A DNA stretch of 64,000 nucleotides from Bacteroidales bacterium (GTDB lineage Bacteria > Bacteroidota > Bacteroidia > Bacteroidales > UBA932), in contig SUYV01000002.1 of the NCBI GenBank assembly GCA_015060255.1, forward strand, positions 32,883-96,882, given 5' to 3'. Of this stretch, positions 53,514-62,070 are shown one piece after another; within the stretch, counting starts at the first letter, position 1, and each line of letters starts with the position of its first letter. The position numbers were made by a program, and so were the translations under genes. The notes beneath the pieces are model-generated. The model saw only the letters and a program-made list of their open reading frames with translations, did not search any database and was not told the origin of the DNA.

Positions 53514-53912
53514 TTACTTCGCATTATTAGTTTCTAAACTGATAAACAATTTCCTTGTAAAGAAGCCCACGAATACTGCTATGACGAATGCAATGCAATA
53601 AAAGGTTAAAGGTAGAGTTTCCATTATCGCATCCTTTGTTTCGAGCAGAGTCCAGCATACACACATATTGACGCACAGCAGGCCAACGAAATAACTTACT
53701 CTCTTTATATCAGTTAGTTTATCGATCTTAGTTGAAATCGCCCTAAACGGCTTACCCATAATAGATAACCCCAAATATGACCCTGCAATCAGCGTAGCAA
53801 CTCCAGAACCAATCAAAGACAGATTCATCGGAGTTTTTGTTAATATCAACATTAAGAAGAATGCGACGAACAATAGCAAGATAAGTGAAATGGAAATGAT
53901 GAACTTCTTCAT
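53514..53912 (-). CDS. Small membrane protein, unknown
   Basis: A 132-residue hydrophobic protein with about four membrane segments (residues 4-24, 30-52, 72-92, 100-120) and a short charged C-terminus. No family is recognised. Its promoter lies in the 68-bp block that is repeated before the DUF169 gene. The 66-base gap to the next gene holds no clear terminator, so it may drive the downstream barrel genes as well. Confidence 0.6.
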   Translation of the reverse strand: MKKFIISISLILLLFVAFFLMLILTKTPMNLSLIGSGVATLIAGSYLGLSIMGKPFRAISTKIDKLTDIKRVSYFVGLLCVNMCVCWTLLETKDAIMETLPLTFYCIAFVIAVFVGFFTRKLFISLETNNAK

Positions 53913-53922
53913 AACTAAATTG

Positions 53923-53990
53923 CGATTAATCTGCCTAAAGTTAGATAAATTCGTTTGGATTATAAAGGATTACTGTTATGAATCATTGTG
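53923..53990. repeat. Copy A of the duplicated promoter block
   Basis: This block is about 90% identical to 55874-55941 over 68 bases. It contains the minus-strand -7 box TAACTTTA at 53936-53943 and a TTTA at the -33 distance. Confidence 0.8.
53936..53943 (-). promoter_or_regulatory. -7 box before the small membrane protein
   Basis: TAACTTTA, with one mismatch to TAnnTTTG, is 24 bases before the ATG at 53912 and lies in repeat copy A. Confidence 0.5.
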
Positions 53991-54068
53991 AGCATCAGCG
54001 ATCTTTCGGAAGCAGGTCGTTCATCGGGAGTGCGGGAGAAAGCGTCCGGTAGAAAAAAGGCTGATTTT

Positions 54069-54125
54069 ATGTCGGACGGTGCCTGTTTCAGGGGATTATA
54101 CACCATTTTCGGGACCGTCCGACAT
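54069..54125. repeat. Inverted repeat in a 277-base spacer
   Basis: ATGTCGGACGGT (54069-54080) pairs with ACCGTCCGACAT (54114-54125) across a 33-base loop. A further GGACGGTCC follows nearby at about 54149. The spacer has no supportable gene. Confidence 0.55.
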
Positions 54126-54189
54126 GTTTTCATGCGATCTGGTGATGGACGGTCCGGAAATGGGAGAGTATCTTGCAGATAAGTACAAA

Positions 54190-55152
54190 TTAAAAACTGT
54201 TTGAGAATGACTCCGACAGGAACCTGATCCTTTGGCGCAGAGACTCCTGGGTTATGTCAGCCTTGAAATTGATGTCGTATCCATGGAATGTCCCCTTGTT
54301 GTCCAGCAGGACGGAGTGGTCGCAGGTCGGACTGATAGCTTCGTAGATCATCACTCCTTCATCATGCAGACAGTCGAACTCCTCGACTTCCACGAAGAGA
54401 TGCTGCACATCGAATTCCGTGTGACGGTCAAGAGGAGACCGATATTCCTGGCCAGCCAGATACCAGTCCCACATCTTGGCGTTGTTTACTGAGTTCCATG
54501 CCGGAGTGTCATCGAATCTTTTCATCGACGGAGTAGTCTGCGAGTCATCCACTACAGGATATACGAGCATGAGTCCGGCAGGCCTTTCAGAAACCTCAAG
54601 TGACAGATAAGTGTCCATCGCCAGCAGGCCGCCGGCGCTGTCTCCTCCTATCATCATTCTGGCAGTATCTATCTTTAACTCTTCAGCATTTGCAAGAAGA
54701 TGCCTGTATCCTTCCAGACATTCGTTCATGGCAGTAGGGAAGGAGTGCTTGGGAGCGAGACTGTAGTCGATGCCTACAACTCTGCATCCTGCACCGAGAG
54801 CATATTCCTGTTCCATGACATAATGGTTGGTATATGCCTTGAAGATGAATCCGCCGCCGTGAATGTAGAACAGGCATGGCGTGGTCTCATCAGCCTTTGA
54901 GCGTGGAATCATGATGTGCATCTTCACATCTCCGACCTTGAATGATTCATAGATTATGTTCTCCTTGTCTATCTTCTTCGGCATCAGGTCCATGAACACT
55001 GATGCGACCGGTGCGATCGCTTTGCTCACCGGCGGATTGAAGTTAGAAAGAATCTTCAGCTGATGATCGATAGCATATTCTTTTCTGCTTTGTCCAGATG
55101 AAATCATGCTTGACATGATGCACAGAATTATGGTGAAATACCTTTTACACAT
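54190..55152 (-). CDS. Secreted alpha/beta hydrolase, hormone-sensitive lipase type
   Basis: A 320-residue esterase-like enzyme with signal peptide MCKRYFTIILCIMSSMISSG. Its oxyanion motif is HGGG (98-101). The nucleophile is Ser172 in GGDSAGG. The likely acid is Asp260 (VEEFDC) and the catalytic His is His290 (TFHGYD), all in the order of the HSL group. It acts in the periplasm or outside. It overlaps the DUF169 gene by 8 bases, so both are translated together. The natural ester is not known. Confidence 0.9.
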   Translation of the reverse strand: MCKRYFTIILCIMSSMISSGQSRKEYAIDHQLKILSNFNPPVSKAIAPVASVFMDLMPKKIDKENIIYESFKVGDVKMHIMIPRSKADETTPCLFYIHGGGFIFKAYTNHYVMEQEYALGAGCRVVGIDYSLAPKHSFPTAMNECLEGYRHLLANAEELKIDTARMMIGGDSAGGLLAMDTYLSLEVSERPAGLMLVYPVVDDSQTTPSMKRFDDTPAWNSVNNAKMWDWYLAGQEYRSPLDRHTEFDVQHLFVEVEEFDCLHDEGVMIYEAISPTCDHSVLLDNKGTFHGYDINFKADITQESLRQRIRFLSESFSNSF

Positions 55153-55855
55153 TGTTTATCCTTCGTTTCAGCGCAGAGAACGCCTTCTGGTATAATGCGG
55201 AATCATTCATGGTTGTGAGCATTTCCTTGAAACGGCTCATCGGGATTGTGAATGTGAGTTCGTTTGCAGGAACAAGCGGACGGGCTGACGGGTCGAGCAT
55301 GCCAAGGAAGCATCTGCGACCGCCTGAACGGTTCTCATCTACAGCAAATGTTATTATTGAGGCGCACCCTGATGCAAATAGGGTAGTGACTGCATCTGAG
55401 TCATTGTTGTCATAGAAAGCCCAGGTGCAGAGTCCGGAAAGCATGTCCGGAGTTGCAAAGAAAATCAGAGCCTCGGCATCATCCCAGTTCTCCAGTTTAT
55501 CCACTCTGACAAAGTTCAGATATGGCTTGTCTGTAAGTGATATCTTCAGGGAATCCACATAGTCAATGACCATTTCCTTTGTCTTCTTATAGTGCTCTAC
55601 CTCGGAAACAAACACCGGAACCCTTTCCGGCATTGGTCTGAATGCAGTGTACAATCCACCTCCTCCGCATAGCACATTGTCTGCTGACAGTGTCAATGCT
55701 CCTCCGTTCCGGACCTTGGAAATTGCTCCTATCATGCATTTGGGAACAGGCTGGATTTCAGTAGCCGGTGCAATATTGTATGCCAAGGCTATAGGAAGCG
55801 GAGCAGCATCACCGAATGCTTCCCTGTAACTTTCAATGAATTCTGATATTGTCAT
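55145..55855 (-). CDS. DUF169 family protein
   Basis: A 236-residue cytoplasmic protein of the DUF169 type, seen from ADNVLCGGGGLYTAFRPMPE, IFFATPDMLSGLCTW and SGCASIITFAVDENRSGG. The family has conserved cysteines (here Cys63, and the pair around 139-155) and is common in anaerobes, but its function is unknown; methanogenesis or flavin roles have been suggested elsewhere without proof. It is the first gene of a two-gene unit with the esterase, behind repeat copy B. Confidence 0.8.
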   Translation of the reverse strand: MTISEFIESYREAFGDAAPLPIALAYNIAPATEIQPVPKCMIGAISKVRNGGALTLSADNVLCGGGGLYTAFRPMPERVPVFVSEVEHYKKTKEMVIDYVDSLKISLTDKPYLNFVRVDKLENWDDAEALIFFATPDMLSGLCTWAFYDNNDSDAVTTLFASGCASIITFAVDENRSGGRRCFLGMLDPSARPLVPANELTFTIPMSRFKEMLTTMNDSALYQKAFSALKRRINNV

Positions 55856-55873
55856 TCTTTTCTTTAAAAATCC

Positions 55874-55941
55874 CGATTAATCTGCCCAAAGTTAGAGAAA
55901 TTCGTTTGGATTATAAAGGATTACCGTTGTGAATCAGTGTG
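55874..55941. repeat. Copy B of the duplicated promoter block
   Basis: It is the partner of 53923-53990, with about six mismatches. It contains the minus-strand -7 box TAACTTTG at 55887-55894, a better consensus match than copy A. Confidence 0.8.
55887..55894 (-). promoter_or_regulatory. -7 box of the DUF169-esterase unit
   Basis: TAACTTTG, an exact TAnnTTTG match, with TTTA 19 bases further upstream, is 32 bases before the ATG. Confidence 0.65.
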
Positions 55942-55992
55942 ACATTCGCTACCAATGGGAAACTGGTTGCTAATTGGGTACAGTGGGGCGTT

Positions 55993-56075
55993 TTGTCCAC
56001 GAAAAGGGGAGGTTGGGTGGACAAGGTGTTGAATATTCTGGTTTTGTCCACGGGAATGGGCGTTTCCGTGGACAA
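55993..56075. repeat. Two tandem hairpins with the same stem
   Basis: TTGTCCAC (55993-56000) pairs with GTGGACAA (56017-56024), and TTGTCCACGG (56044-56053) with CCGTGGACAA (56066-56075). The second hairpin directly follows the stop of the flavoprotein gene on the minus strand and may terminate it. Confidence 0.65.
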
Positions 56076-56093
56076 TAGGGTGGAAGGCAATTT

Positions 56094-56729
56094 TTACATT
56101 TCAGCCATCTTTCTGCCGGCATCGAATGCCTTCTGCAGGTCCTCTTCCCAATGTGCATCACGCCATTGACGTTTTGCCTCTTCTGAGAACCCTGCGAGTT
56201 CATAGCGGCTGTAGTCATTTACCTGATATGTGTTGTATGCTACGATCTTCTGCGGCTGGCCGAGCGCTCTTGTGATGCAGTATTCCATGGAGCCGAAGCC
56301 GTTGCTGTTGTTCCTTTCAGGTGTTCCGTTCAAGGTCTCTATCAGGACAACAGGCATCTGTTTCGGTGCAGTCATGCTGTAGTCATTATACGATAGCCAA
56401 GGGAAAGACAATCTCTCCATAAAGGTACGCATCTGGCCGGTCACTTCGCCGAAGTAGATAGGGGAGCCAAGTACAAGGCCGTCCGCCATGGATATTTCCT
56501 CGAGAACATGTGAGAGCCCGTCCTTGAATCTGCAGACGTTGGATGCTCTGTCTTTCAGTTTGCAGGCCATGCATGACATGCATCCTTTATAGTCCATATC
56601 GTACAGGCGAATTGTCTTGACCTCGATGTGTTCGCCGGCAGATTTTGCGCCTTCTGCGAATTTCTGCAGCATCTGGGCTGTGTTCATGTTGCGGCGTGGA
56701 CCGCCGTCTATGATTATTATCTTTTTCAT
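56094..56729 (-). CDS. Flavodoxin-like iron-sulfur flavoprotein
   Basis: A 211-residue NADPH-dependent FMN reductase-type protein. The start at 56729 has AGAAGGA before MKKIIIIDGGPRRNMNTAQM. The FMN loop is GGPRRNMNT, and GLVLGSPIYFGEVTGQM is the second flavin contact. A cysteine cluster, GCMSCMACKLKD followed by a fourth Cys (CxxCxxC-x9-C), is like the cluster site of archaeal Isf proteins and hints at an Fe-S centre. It is downstream of a methyltransferase-like gene on the same strand. Confidence 0.85.
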   Translation of the reverse strand: MKKIIIIDGGPRRNMNTAQMLQKFAEGAKSAGEHIEVKTIRLYDMDYKGCMSCMACKLKDRASNVCRFKDGLSHVLEEISMADGLVLGSPIYFGEVTGQMRTFMERLSFPWLSYNDYSMTAPKQMPVVLIETLNGTPERNNSNGFGSMEYCITRALGQPQKIVAYNTYQVNDYSRYELAGFSEEAKRQWRDAHWEEDLQKAFDAGRKMAEM

Positions 56730-56769
56730 ATCCTTCTGTTTTTTCTTATTGCTTGAGATATTCATGCCA

Positions 56770-57441
56770 TTACCATATAAATGGAATTACCTTATACTTT
56801 ACACGCTTCATATACTCCTTGTAACCGTCCAGACCTTCTGAAAGGACTGTCTCCTCATTCCGGATCCTCTTGGCGATCACGGGTATGTATCCGAGCATGA
56901 TGATGAATGATATCGGAGATCCGAGGACCAGCGGCATTGATAGAAACATGATGACTGTAGCCATATACATCGGATGGCGCACAATGCCATATAGTCCGGT
57001 ATCAATGACTTTCTGTCCCTCCTGAACTTCGATGGTTCTGGAGAGGTACTCGTTTTCCCGCAATACTTCCGCATATAATAAGTAGGAGAGAATAAAGAGG
57101 GCAGCGGCCGTCCATACAGTCCAGTCCGGCAACATCCACCAATCGAACCTCCAGTTCAGACCTGCGTTGACGAATGATAGAGTGAAAAGCAGACCACTTA
57201 ATGCCACAACTGCTTTCTGCTCTTCTTCTTTCTCTTTGGCATTCAGTCTTTTGCGGAGCAGGTCCGGATTCTTGGCAAGCATGACGATTCCTGCAATGAG
57301 CATTGGTACAAACAGGACGCCCATCAGAAGCCATCCCTGCCAATAAGCAAATGATCCTGCAGGCAGAAACACCAGCAGTCCTATCAGTAAGATCCCGGCA
57401 AGAAATTTAATCAATGCTTGTGTCAATAATGTCCTGTTCAT
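56770..57441 (-). CDS. Isoprenylcysteine methyltransferase-family membrane protein
   Basis: A 223-residue integral membrane protein with about five segments. The C-terminal signature GLYGIVRHPMY, then RIRNEETVLSEGLDGYKEYMKRVKYKVIPFIW, is that of the ICMT/PEMT family, in which the HP and EE residues bind S-adenosylmethionine. The substrate in bacteria is unknown, possibly a lipid or thiol. It overlaps the upstream hydrolase gene by 35 bases and precedes the flavoprotein gene. Confidence 0.88.
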   Translation of the reverse strand: MNRTLLTQALIKFLAGILLIGLLVFLPAGSFAYWQGWLLMGVLFVPMLIAGIVMLAKNPDLLRKRLNAKEKEEEQKAVVALSGLLFTLSFVNAGLNWRFDWWMLPDWTVWTAAALFILSYLLYAEVLRENEYLSRTIEVQEGQKVIDTGLYGIVRHPMYMATVIMFLSMPLVLGSPISFIIMLGYIPVIAKRIRNEETVLSEGLDGYKEYMKRVKYKVIPFIW

Positions 57442-58174
57442 ATTGCATTCGTGTTATTCTGCTCGCTACTTCTTCCGGGTTGTCGACGAGAATCTGACCA
57501 TGATTCATGCCCTTGAAGATTTCAATCTTTGTATCAGGATACAAGGTCTTTAGATGTCTGACCTGCGGTTTAGCAACGAAGGATTCCTTTGTTCCGTACC
57601 AGTAGTGAATGTCTTGTCCAGAAATGCTTTCAAGCTTTGTTGTATATACTGAAGTATAGCCGTCAAGGACCGCTTTGCTTCCACCAAACGGATATGTTTT
57701 CTTGCATTCATCAAGCAGGACATCGAAATAATGTGAATGAAAGACCCATCTCCAGAATCCAGTCCAGTGATAGCACGACCATACATTTGCACACTGGAGA
57801 TATTTCAATGGTCCCACAAGCCAACGGGGAAGTGGCAGCAGTGGTGCAGCGTCCAATATCGCATGCTCTATCGTCACCTCATTTCTTTCAAGAATCCTAG
57901 ACAGGATTTTGCCACCGAGAGACAGCCCATAGGCGATGTCAAGATGTCCTCCAAGAGATTCGTTGATATATTCGACCACCTGCCGAGCCTGATCGTCTAT
58001 TGAAGTGAATTCCGTATGCCTGTTTAGCGTAAAGCCATCGACTTGAACCGCAATGACGTGAAACCGGTCCTCAAGCATACCGATAAGAGGCCGGAAGATC
58101 TCGTATGAGACTCCCAAGCCTGGAATCAGCAGGAGGGCAGGCGCTCCGATATTGCCGAAAGTCTTAAAATTCAT
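57407..58174 (-). CDS. Alpha/beta hydrolase
   Basis: A 255-residue cytoplasmic alpha/beta hydrolase. The oxyanion region is LLLIPGLGVSYEIFRPLI, the nucleophile lies in YGLSLGGKIL (GxSxG), and MNHGQILVDNPEEV carries the catalytic His. The acid is likely in the YGTKESF region. It starts a three-gene unit with the methyltransferase-like and flavoprotein genes. The substrate is unknown. Confidence 0.85.
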   Translation of the reverse strand: MNFKTFGNIGAPALLLIPGLGVSYEIFRPLIGMLEDRFHVIAVQVDGFTLNRHTEFTSIDDQARQVVEYINESLGGHLDIAYGLSLGGKILSRILERNEVTIEHAILDAAPLLPLPRWLVGPLKYLQCANVWSCYHWTGFWRWVFHSHYFDVLLDECKKTYPFGGSKAVLDGYTSVYTTKLESISGQDIHYWYGTKESFVAKPQVRHLKTLYPDTKIEIFKGMNHGQILVDNPEEVASRITRMQYEQDIIDTSID

Positions 58175-58247
58175 GGAGTTCTATATATGTCGATTTATGT
58201 GGGTAAAATTATGATATTCAGATGAGAAATACAATGTTTATTTATCA

Positions 58248-58255
58248 TATCTTTG
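58248..58255 (+). promoter_or_regulatory. -7 promoter box of the second GNAT gene
   Basis: TATCTTTG, 22 bases before the ATG at 58278. Confidence 0.55.
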
Positions 58256-58277
58256 CAACCGATAAAATTCATATGAT

Positions 58278-58874
58278 ATGATTATAGAGAGATTTACCGA
58301 AGAGGATATTCGTGAGGCGGCACATCTTTCATATCCAGTCTGGGGCGAGGGTCATGCTGCCAACGGGCAGGGCGAGGAGTTCGGACTGCTGATGTGCGAG
58401 TATATCATCCGCTATGGATGGTATGGCGCACCATTCGCTTTCAAGATTACCGACGAGGGCAAGATGGTGGGCTGCATCCTCGCAGGCAATATCGAGCAGG
58501 ATAACGGTTACAACGAGTGGCTGGATACCATGATGCCGACGTTCAATGAGCAGCAGCGAGATGAGGCGTTGGCCCTGCGTGATTACTTCGGCAAGACCTC
58601 GCCAAAGGTTTATCGCCACATGCGTGCAGATAAGGATCTGTATCTTTCGTTCTTCATCTCTGCCGTGCAAGGATGCGGCAAGCGTTTGCTTGCGGAGATC
58701 GTGGCGTTGGCAAAGAGTGAAGGCTACGAGAGCCTCTACCTTTGGACTGACTCATCGTGCAACCACGGCTACTACGCCCATCACGGCTTTGAGATGGTAA
58801 CTGAGTTCAAGTCTGACGAGTGGAAGACCGACTCCGACGATTACCTGACCTACATCTATAGAAAGAGTTTCTGA
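58278..58874 (+). CDS. GNAT-family acetyltransferase
   Basis: A 198-residue acetyltransferase. The N-terminus IIERFTEEDIREAAHLSYPVW has the usual first strand and helix, VGCILAGNIEQDNGY is strand 4, VQGCGKRLLAEIVALAKSEG is the acetyl-CoA loop region, and YLWTDSSCNHGYYAHHGFEM is motif B. The acceptor is unknown. It leans to GGC and GTG codons more than its neighbours, which hints at a separate origin. It is monocistronic. Confidence 0.85.
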   Translation: MIIERFTEEDIREAAHLSYPVWGEGHAANGQGEEFGLLMCEYIIRYGWYGAPFAFKITDEGKMVGCILAGNIEQDNGYNEWLDTMMPTFNEQQRDEALALRDYFGKTSPKVYRHMRADKDLYLSFFISAVQGCGKRLLAEIVALAKSEGYESLYLWTDSSCNHGYYAHHGFEMVTEFKSDEWKTDSDDYLTYIYRKSF

Positions 58875-58899
58875 TAATTACCGATTTATATATACAACG

Positions 58900-58925
58900 A
58901 AGCCCGACACATGTGTGCCAGGCTT
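58900..58925. terminator. Hairpin between the GNAT gene and the lipoprotein gene
   Basis: AAGCC/GGCTT with an inner CACA/TGTG forms an interrupted stem in the 81-base convergent gap. It could serve both genes. Confidence 0.5.
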
Positions 58926-58955
58926 GTAGTTTGCTGATTAATGGTGGATATATAT

Positions 58956-59639
58956 TTATTTGAAATACTCAATCTGCCTGGTTATAGTAACATCCCCGTT
59001 AGGAGTGGATATGTTGATGACTAAAGGATTGGAGTATTCATCAAAGTTATCGTATGTAAGCTCGGTAATCAAGCAAAGTTCTTCAGCAAAATTGAAGTCA
59101 TAATGTGGCAGTCCGTTACTATAATATAGATATTCTTCGATGTTATAGCCGTTCTCAATACCTGCAAGAGCGACAAGTTCATTGTTTTTATAGCATCGCA
59201 CTTTTGTAAACCTTCCAGTGCTTCTATCCCATTCATACTCTATTTTCTTCTCCACATTACGAGTCACTTCTCCATTTTCCGTAATTGAAAAGGTTCTGGT
59301 TTCCGTCCTATTGTCGTATTTAGTCCAATCATCCGGGAATACGAAATAAGCATATGTTCCACAAATCCACGGAAATAACATCGACCTTGTATCTGCGGTC
59401 GGCTTCCATTCTTCTCCATTCCACGAATGGTATATAAGTTTACCGGATTTGTCAAAGGTATATGATTCTATGTTTGTGCCGAACTCACTTTCTATGGTTT
59501 CCGTTACTGTCTTAACATTTCCCTTAAGAAGCAATTGCTTATACATAGGTATATCAGGCTGCGCATAATAATCAGTCACGCAGTCTTCACAGCCCCAAAG
59601 GCAGATGGCCGTAGTCAAAAGTGTTATTATACGTTTCAT
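58956..59639 (-). CDS. Small lipoprotein, unknown
   Basis: A 227-residue lipoprotein with lipobox Cys17 (ICLWGC). The mature part contains strand pairs such as VKTVTETIESEFGTNIESYT and FTKVRCYKNNELVALAGIEN, like the YD/RHS-type beta hairpins found in Bacteroidota lipoproteins. No function can be assigned. It is AT-rich, as are its minus-strand neighbours, and lies 12 bases after the gene at 59652. Confidence 0.65.
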   Translation of the reverse strand: MKRIITLLTTAICLWGCEDCVTDYYAQPDIPMYKQLLLKGNVKTVTETIESEFGTNIESYTFDKSGKLIYHSWNGEEWKPTADTRSMLFPWICGTYAYFVFPDDWTKYDNRTETRTFSITENGEVTRNVEKKIEYEWDRSTGRFTKVRCYKNNELVALAGIENGYNIEEYLYYSNGLPHYDFNFAEELCLITELTYDNFDEYSNPLVINISTPNGDVTITRQIEYFK

Positions 59640-59651
59640 CTCTATTCAGTT

Positions 59652-60164
59652 TTAGAAATACAGACAAAGACCTATACCATTTTCTGTAGAGCCCAAAGCA
59701 AGCTCCGGTGTATAAGGAAGATTTGCATTGTATGTATCACGGATTCCCTTAAGCTGCTTCTTTCCGGAATTCATAAGCAAGCCTCCTGTCAGATCGAAAA
59801 CGGCTCCTATGACCATCAGGCTTCCTCCTATGACGAATCCTACACCTGAAGATGGAGCATCTGGATTATAATTTTTATTAGATTCCGCCGCATTCGCAAT
59901 AAAAACAATAGCACCAAATGTGGTGACTGTACCTCCGAAGGATAGAACTCCGACTCCTGCATTCCACTTCCTTCGTCCGCCCTTGAAGTCTTTGTACATA
60001 TCGTTGTCGAACAGGTCTCTGGCCGCAGCCTTCTTCACCTTGTTGCCATCAAGATAGAGATTACCCGATTTGTAGTCAAGCGTCCTCACATCTGCTATCT
60101 GTGCTTTTCCATAGAATGACGATAGAGCAAACATTGCCAAGATAATCAGTAAAATCCTTTTCAT
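59652..60164 (-). CDS. Secreted membrane-associated protein, unknown
   Basis: A 170-residue protein with signal peptide MKRILLIILAMFALSSFYGKAQ. A Lys/Tyr-rich segment (SGNLYLDGNKVKKAAARDLF) is followed by two Gly-rich hydrophobic helices (GVLSFGGTVTTFGAIVFIA and VGFVIGGSLMVIGAVFDLTG). No family name comes to mind. It probably shares a transcript with the lipoprotein at 58956. Confidence 0.6.
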   Translation of the reverse strand: MKRILLIILAMFALSSFYGKAQIADVRTLDYKSGNLYLDGNKVKKAAARDLFDNDMYKDFKGGRRKWNAGVGVLSFGGTVTTFGAIVFIANAAESNKNYNPDAPSSGVGFVIGGSLMVIGAVFDLTGGLLMNSGKKQLKGIRDTYNANLPYTPELALGSTENGIGLCLYF

Positions 60165-60190
60165 AATAAACCCTCCATTTATGTTTAAGG

Positions 60191-60198
60191 CAAAGTTA
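60191..60198 (-). promoter_or_regulatory. -7 promoter box of the 59652-60164 gene
   Basis: The minus strand reads TAACTTTG, 26 bases before the ATG. The 217-base spacer to the next gene holds nothing else recognisable. Confidence 0.6.
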
Positions 60199-60381
60199 CA
60201 GACTATCTATTCAAAACTTTTCAAAACGGCCTATTATCCGACTAACAAAATACACCCACAAACACCTAACTATCAACACATTAAGCTTATTTGTATTTTC
60301 AAGTTTCTAACAAGAGATAAGTAGATAGCGTGTAAGATGCTGGATATCAGCATATTATCGCTCTACCGCAATTTACACCAT

Positions 60382-62070
60382 TTATGCCAACCTTTCCAAT
60401 ATGTATGACGCAATTTCAGGCGACAATCTGGATATCTTACCCTTTATACGTCCTTTCTTCATGTAGATATTGGCAGTGGAGTCACCTGTAAAGACACTGA
60501 TCGCCTTGGCGGAAAAGCCGGCAAACAGAAAGCATAGTAACCTATAATCCATTTCGTTAAGATTTGTCATCTCACTACGAAGGATATTCATCACATCACC
60601 CTTATATTCATTTACGATCTTTTCCAACTGCGCAATGTGTTTTTTATCTGTCGTGAGATTTTCAATCTCATTTTTCACCTGATGATAAATCGCATCTTGA
60701 TCTCTGCTGCTGCCGTGAGTCTCATAATATGTGTTACTTAATTTATCGAGAAGCGCAAACTGTCTTGAAAACAACATCGTGATCTGTTCTGACATTTCCT
60801 TCAGCAACTTGTCCTGATGTTCTTTATCTGAGGCGGACTCAATCAACTTATCGTTAGTTACTGCCAAAGAGACTTTCAGTTCATCTGCCAGTTCCATATA
60901 AGCTGAGATCTGATTATCTTTTAAAATCATACGGCGACGATACACCAGCACCAATGACAGGATTGTAAATATTGAGATGACTATCACAATGTACATTCTA
61001 TACTTGTTGTTCTGCAGCAGTTGTTCGTTATAAGCTGACTTTGTTTCAAAATAGTCGTTCCTGATTGATTGCAACGGCTTTTGTAGCGCAGCTCTGACTA
61101 TAGAGTCCTGCAAATTGAAGAGACATTCGTAATTATCCAATGCCATTTTATAATTTCCTTGCTCATTGCTTACAATGTAGGCCATGTGATATATCATACA
61201 ACTGTCTCTTGAATTTTGAGTCAAGGCCCATGATGCTTCGAGCAACCTATGAGCTTCGCTATAATTGCCGTTCAATGCCGCATCATAAGCTTTTGCCGTG
61301 TTTATTATCAGAGTCCCTTTAATGTCTGTAAAATGACCGCCGTTCAGCAAGTCATGCAGTGAGGAGATGTCATTCTCGGCCTGATAGACAAGACATAACA
61401 CCTCCAGAGCATTCAGATAAACTCCGCTGTCATTATTATCTGAAGCCCATGATAAGACCTCTTTAAGTGTTATTTCCGCTTGAGGATAATCCTCCAATGC
61501 ATAATAGGTATTACCGATGTCTAAGTTAGTATAATTGACATGAGCAGTCTTACCTGCTCTACTAAAATAATCATATGCTTTATTAAAGGCTGCCAAAGCC
61601 TTGTTGAAATCCAGAGAACGATGATTCAAGGCTCCTAATTGAGCGTACAAAAGCCCTTTTACATAATCGTCATCTATATGATCAAGCAATTGCTCCGCCT
61701 CTGTATATGAATACATGGCGTCAGTGTCCCGACCGGCATTCTGCTGAATACGTCCTATGTAATAGTACGCTTTGAACAGTTTGATGAAATCACTCTTACT
61801 TTTATAATGATCAACAACACCGAGCATGATGGAATCATCGGTTTCATCGATGTAACATTTATCCTTTGCTTGTGCCAACAGCAAGTGATAGTGGTTTACC
61901 TCATTGCTTGTCAATGATGATATATCGATCGATTGCAGAACCTGTAGTGCACTGTCAGGACGTTCGTTAATGTATGTTTCGATATCTTCTAGTTTACCCT
62001 TGTCAGTTGAACATAAAGTGCATAACAGTATTATTGCGACACTAAACATATATGCAAGAAAACGTTTCAT
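60382..62070 (-). CDS. TPR membrane regulator with C-terminal HTH-like domain
   Basis: A 562-residue protein with an N-terminal signal/lipoprotein-like segment (IILLCTLC), about six TPR units (for example YVKGLLYAQLGALNHRSLDF, then NKALAAFNKAYDYFSRAGKT; residues about 60-330), one membrane helix (about 355-375, MYIVIVISIFTILSLVLVY), a coiled coil, and a C-terminal domain LNEMDYRLLCFLFAGFSAKA followed by a basic helix. The last part has the shape of a LuxR-like HTH. This is the layout of Bacteroidota membrane TPR regulators that sense an extracytoplasmic signal. It is AT-rich, and a smaller relative lies at 62713. Confidence 0.8.
   Translation of the reverse strand: MKRFLAYMFSVAIILLCTLCSTDKGKLEDIETYINERPDSALQVLQSIDISSLTSNEVNHYHLLLAQAKDKCYIDETDDSIMLGVVDHYKSKSDFIKLFKAYYYIGRIQQNAGRDTDAMYSYTEAEQLLDHIDDDYVKGLLYAQLGALNHRSLDFNKALAAFNKAYDYFSRAGKTAHVNYTNLDIGNTYYALEDYPQAEITLKEVLSWASDNNDSGVYLNALEVLCLVYQAENDISSLHDLLNGGHFTDIKGTLIINTAKAYDAALNGNYSEAHRLLEASWALTQNSRDSCMIYHMAYIVSNEQGNYKMALDNYECLFNLQDSIVRAALQKPLQSIRNDYFETKSAYNEQLLQNNKYRMYIVIVISIFTILSLVLVYRRRMILKDNQISAYMELADELKVSLAVTNDKLIESASDKEHQDKLLKEMSEQITMLFSRQFALLDKLSNTYYETHGSSRDQDAIYHQVKNEIENLTTDKKHIAQLEKIVNEYKGDVMNILRSEMTNLNEMDYRLLCFLFAGFSAKAISVFTGDSTANIYMKKGRIKGKISRLSPEIASYILERLA

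Noticed and set aside
53988-54182. A 64-residue open frame on the plus strand
   Set aside because: It starts inside the duplicated promoter block, runs through inverted repeats, has no ribosome site and a composition unlike real proteins here.
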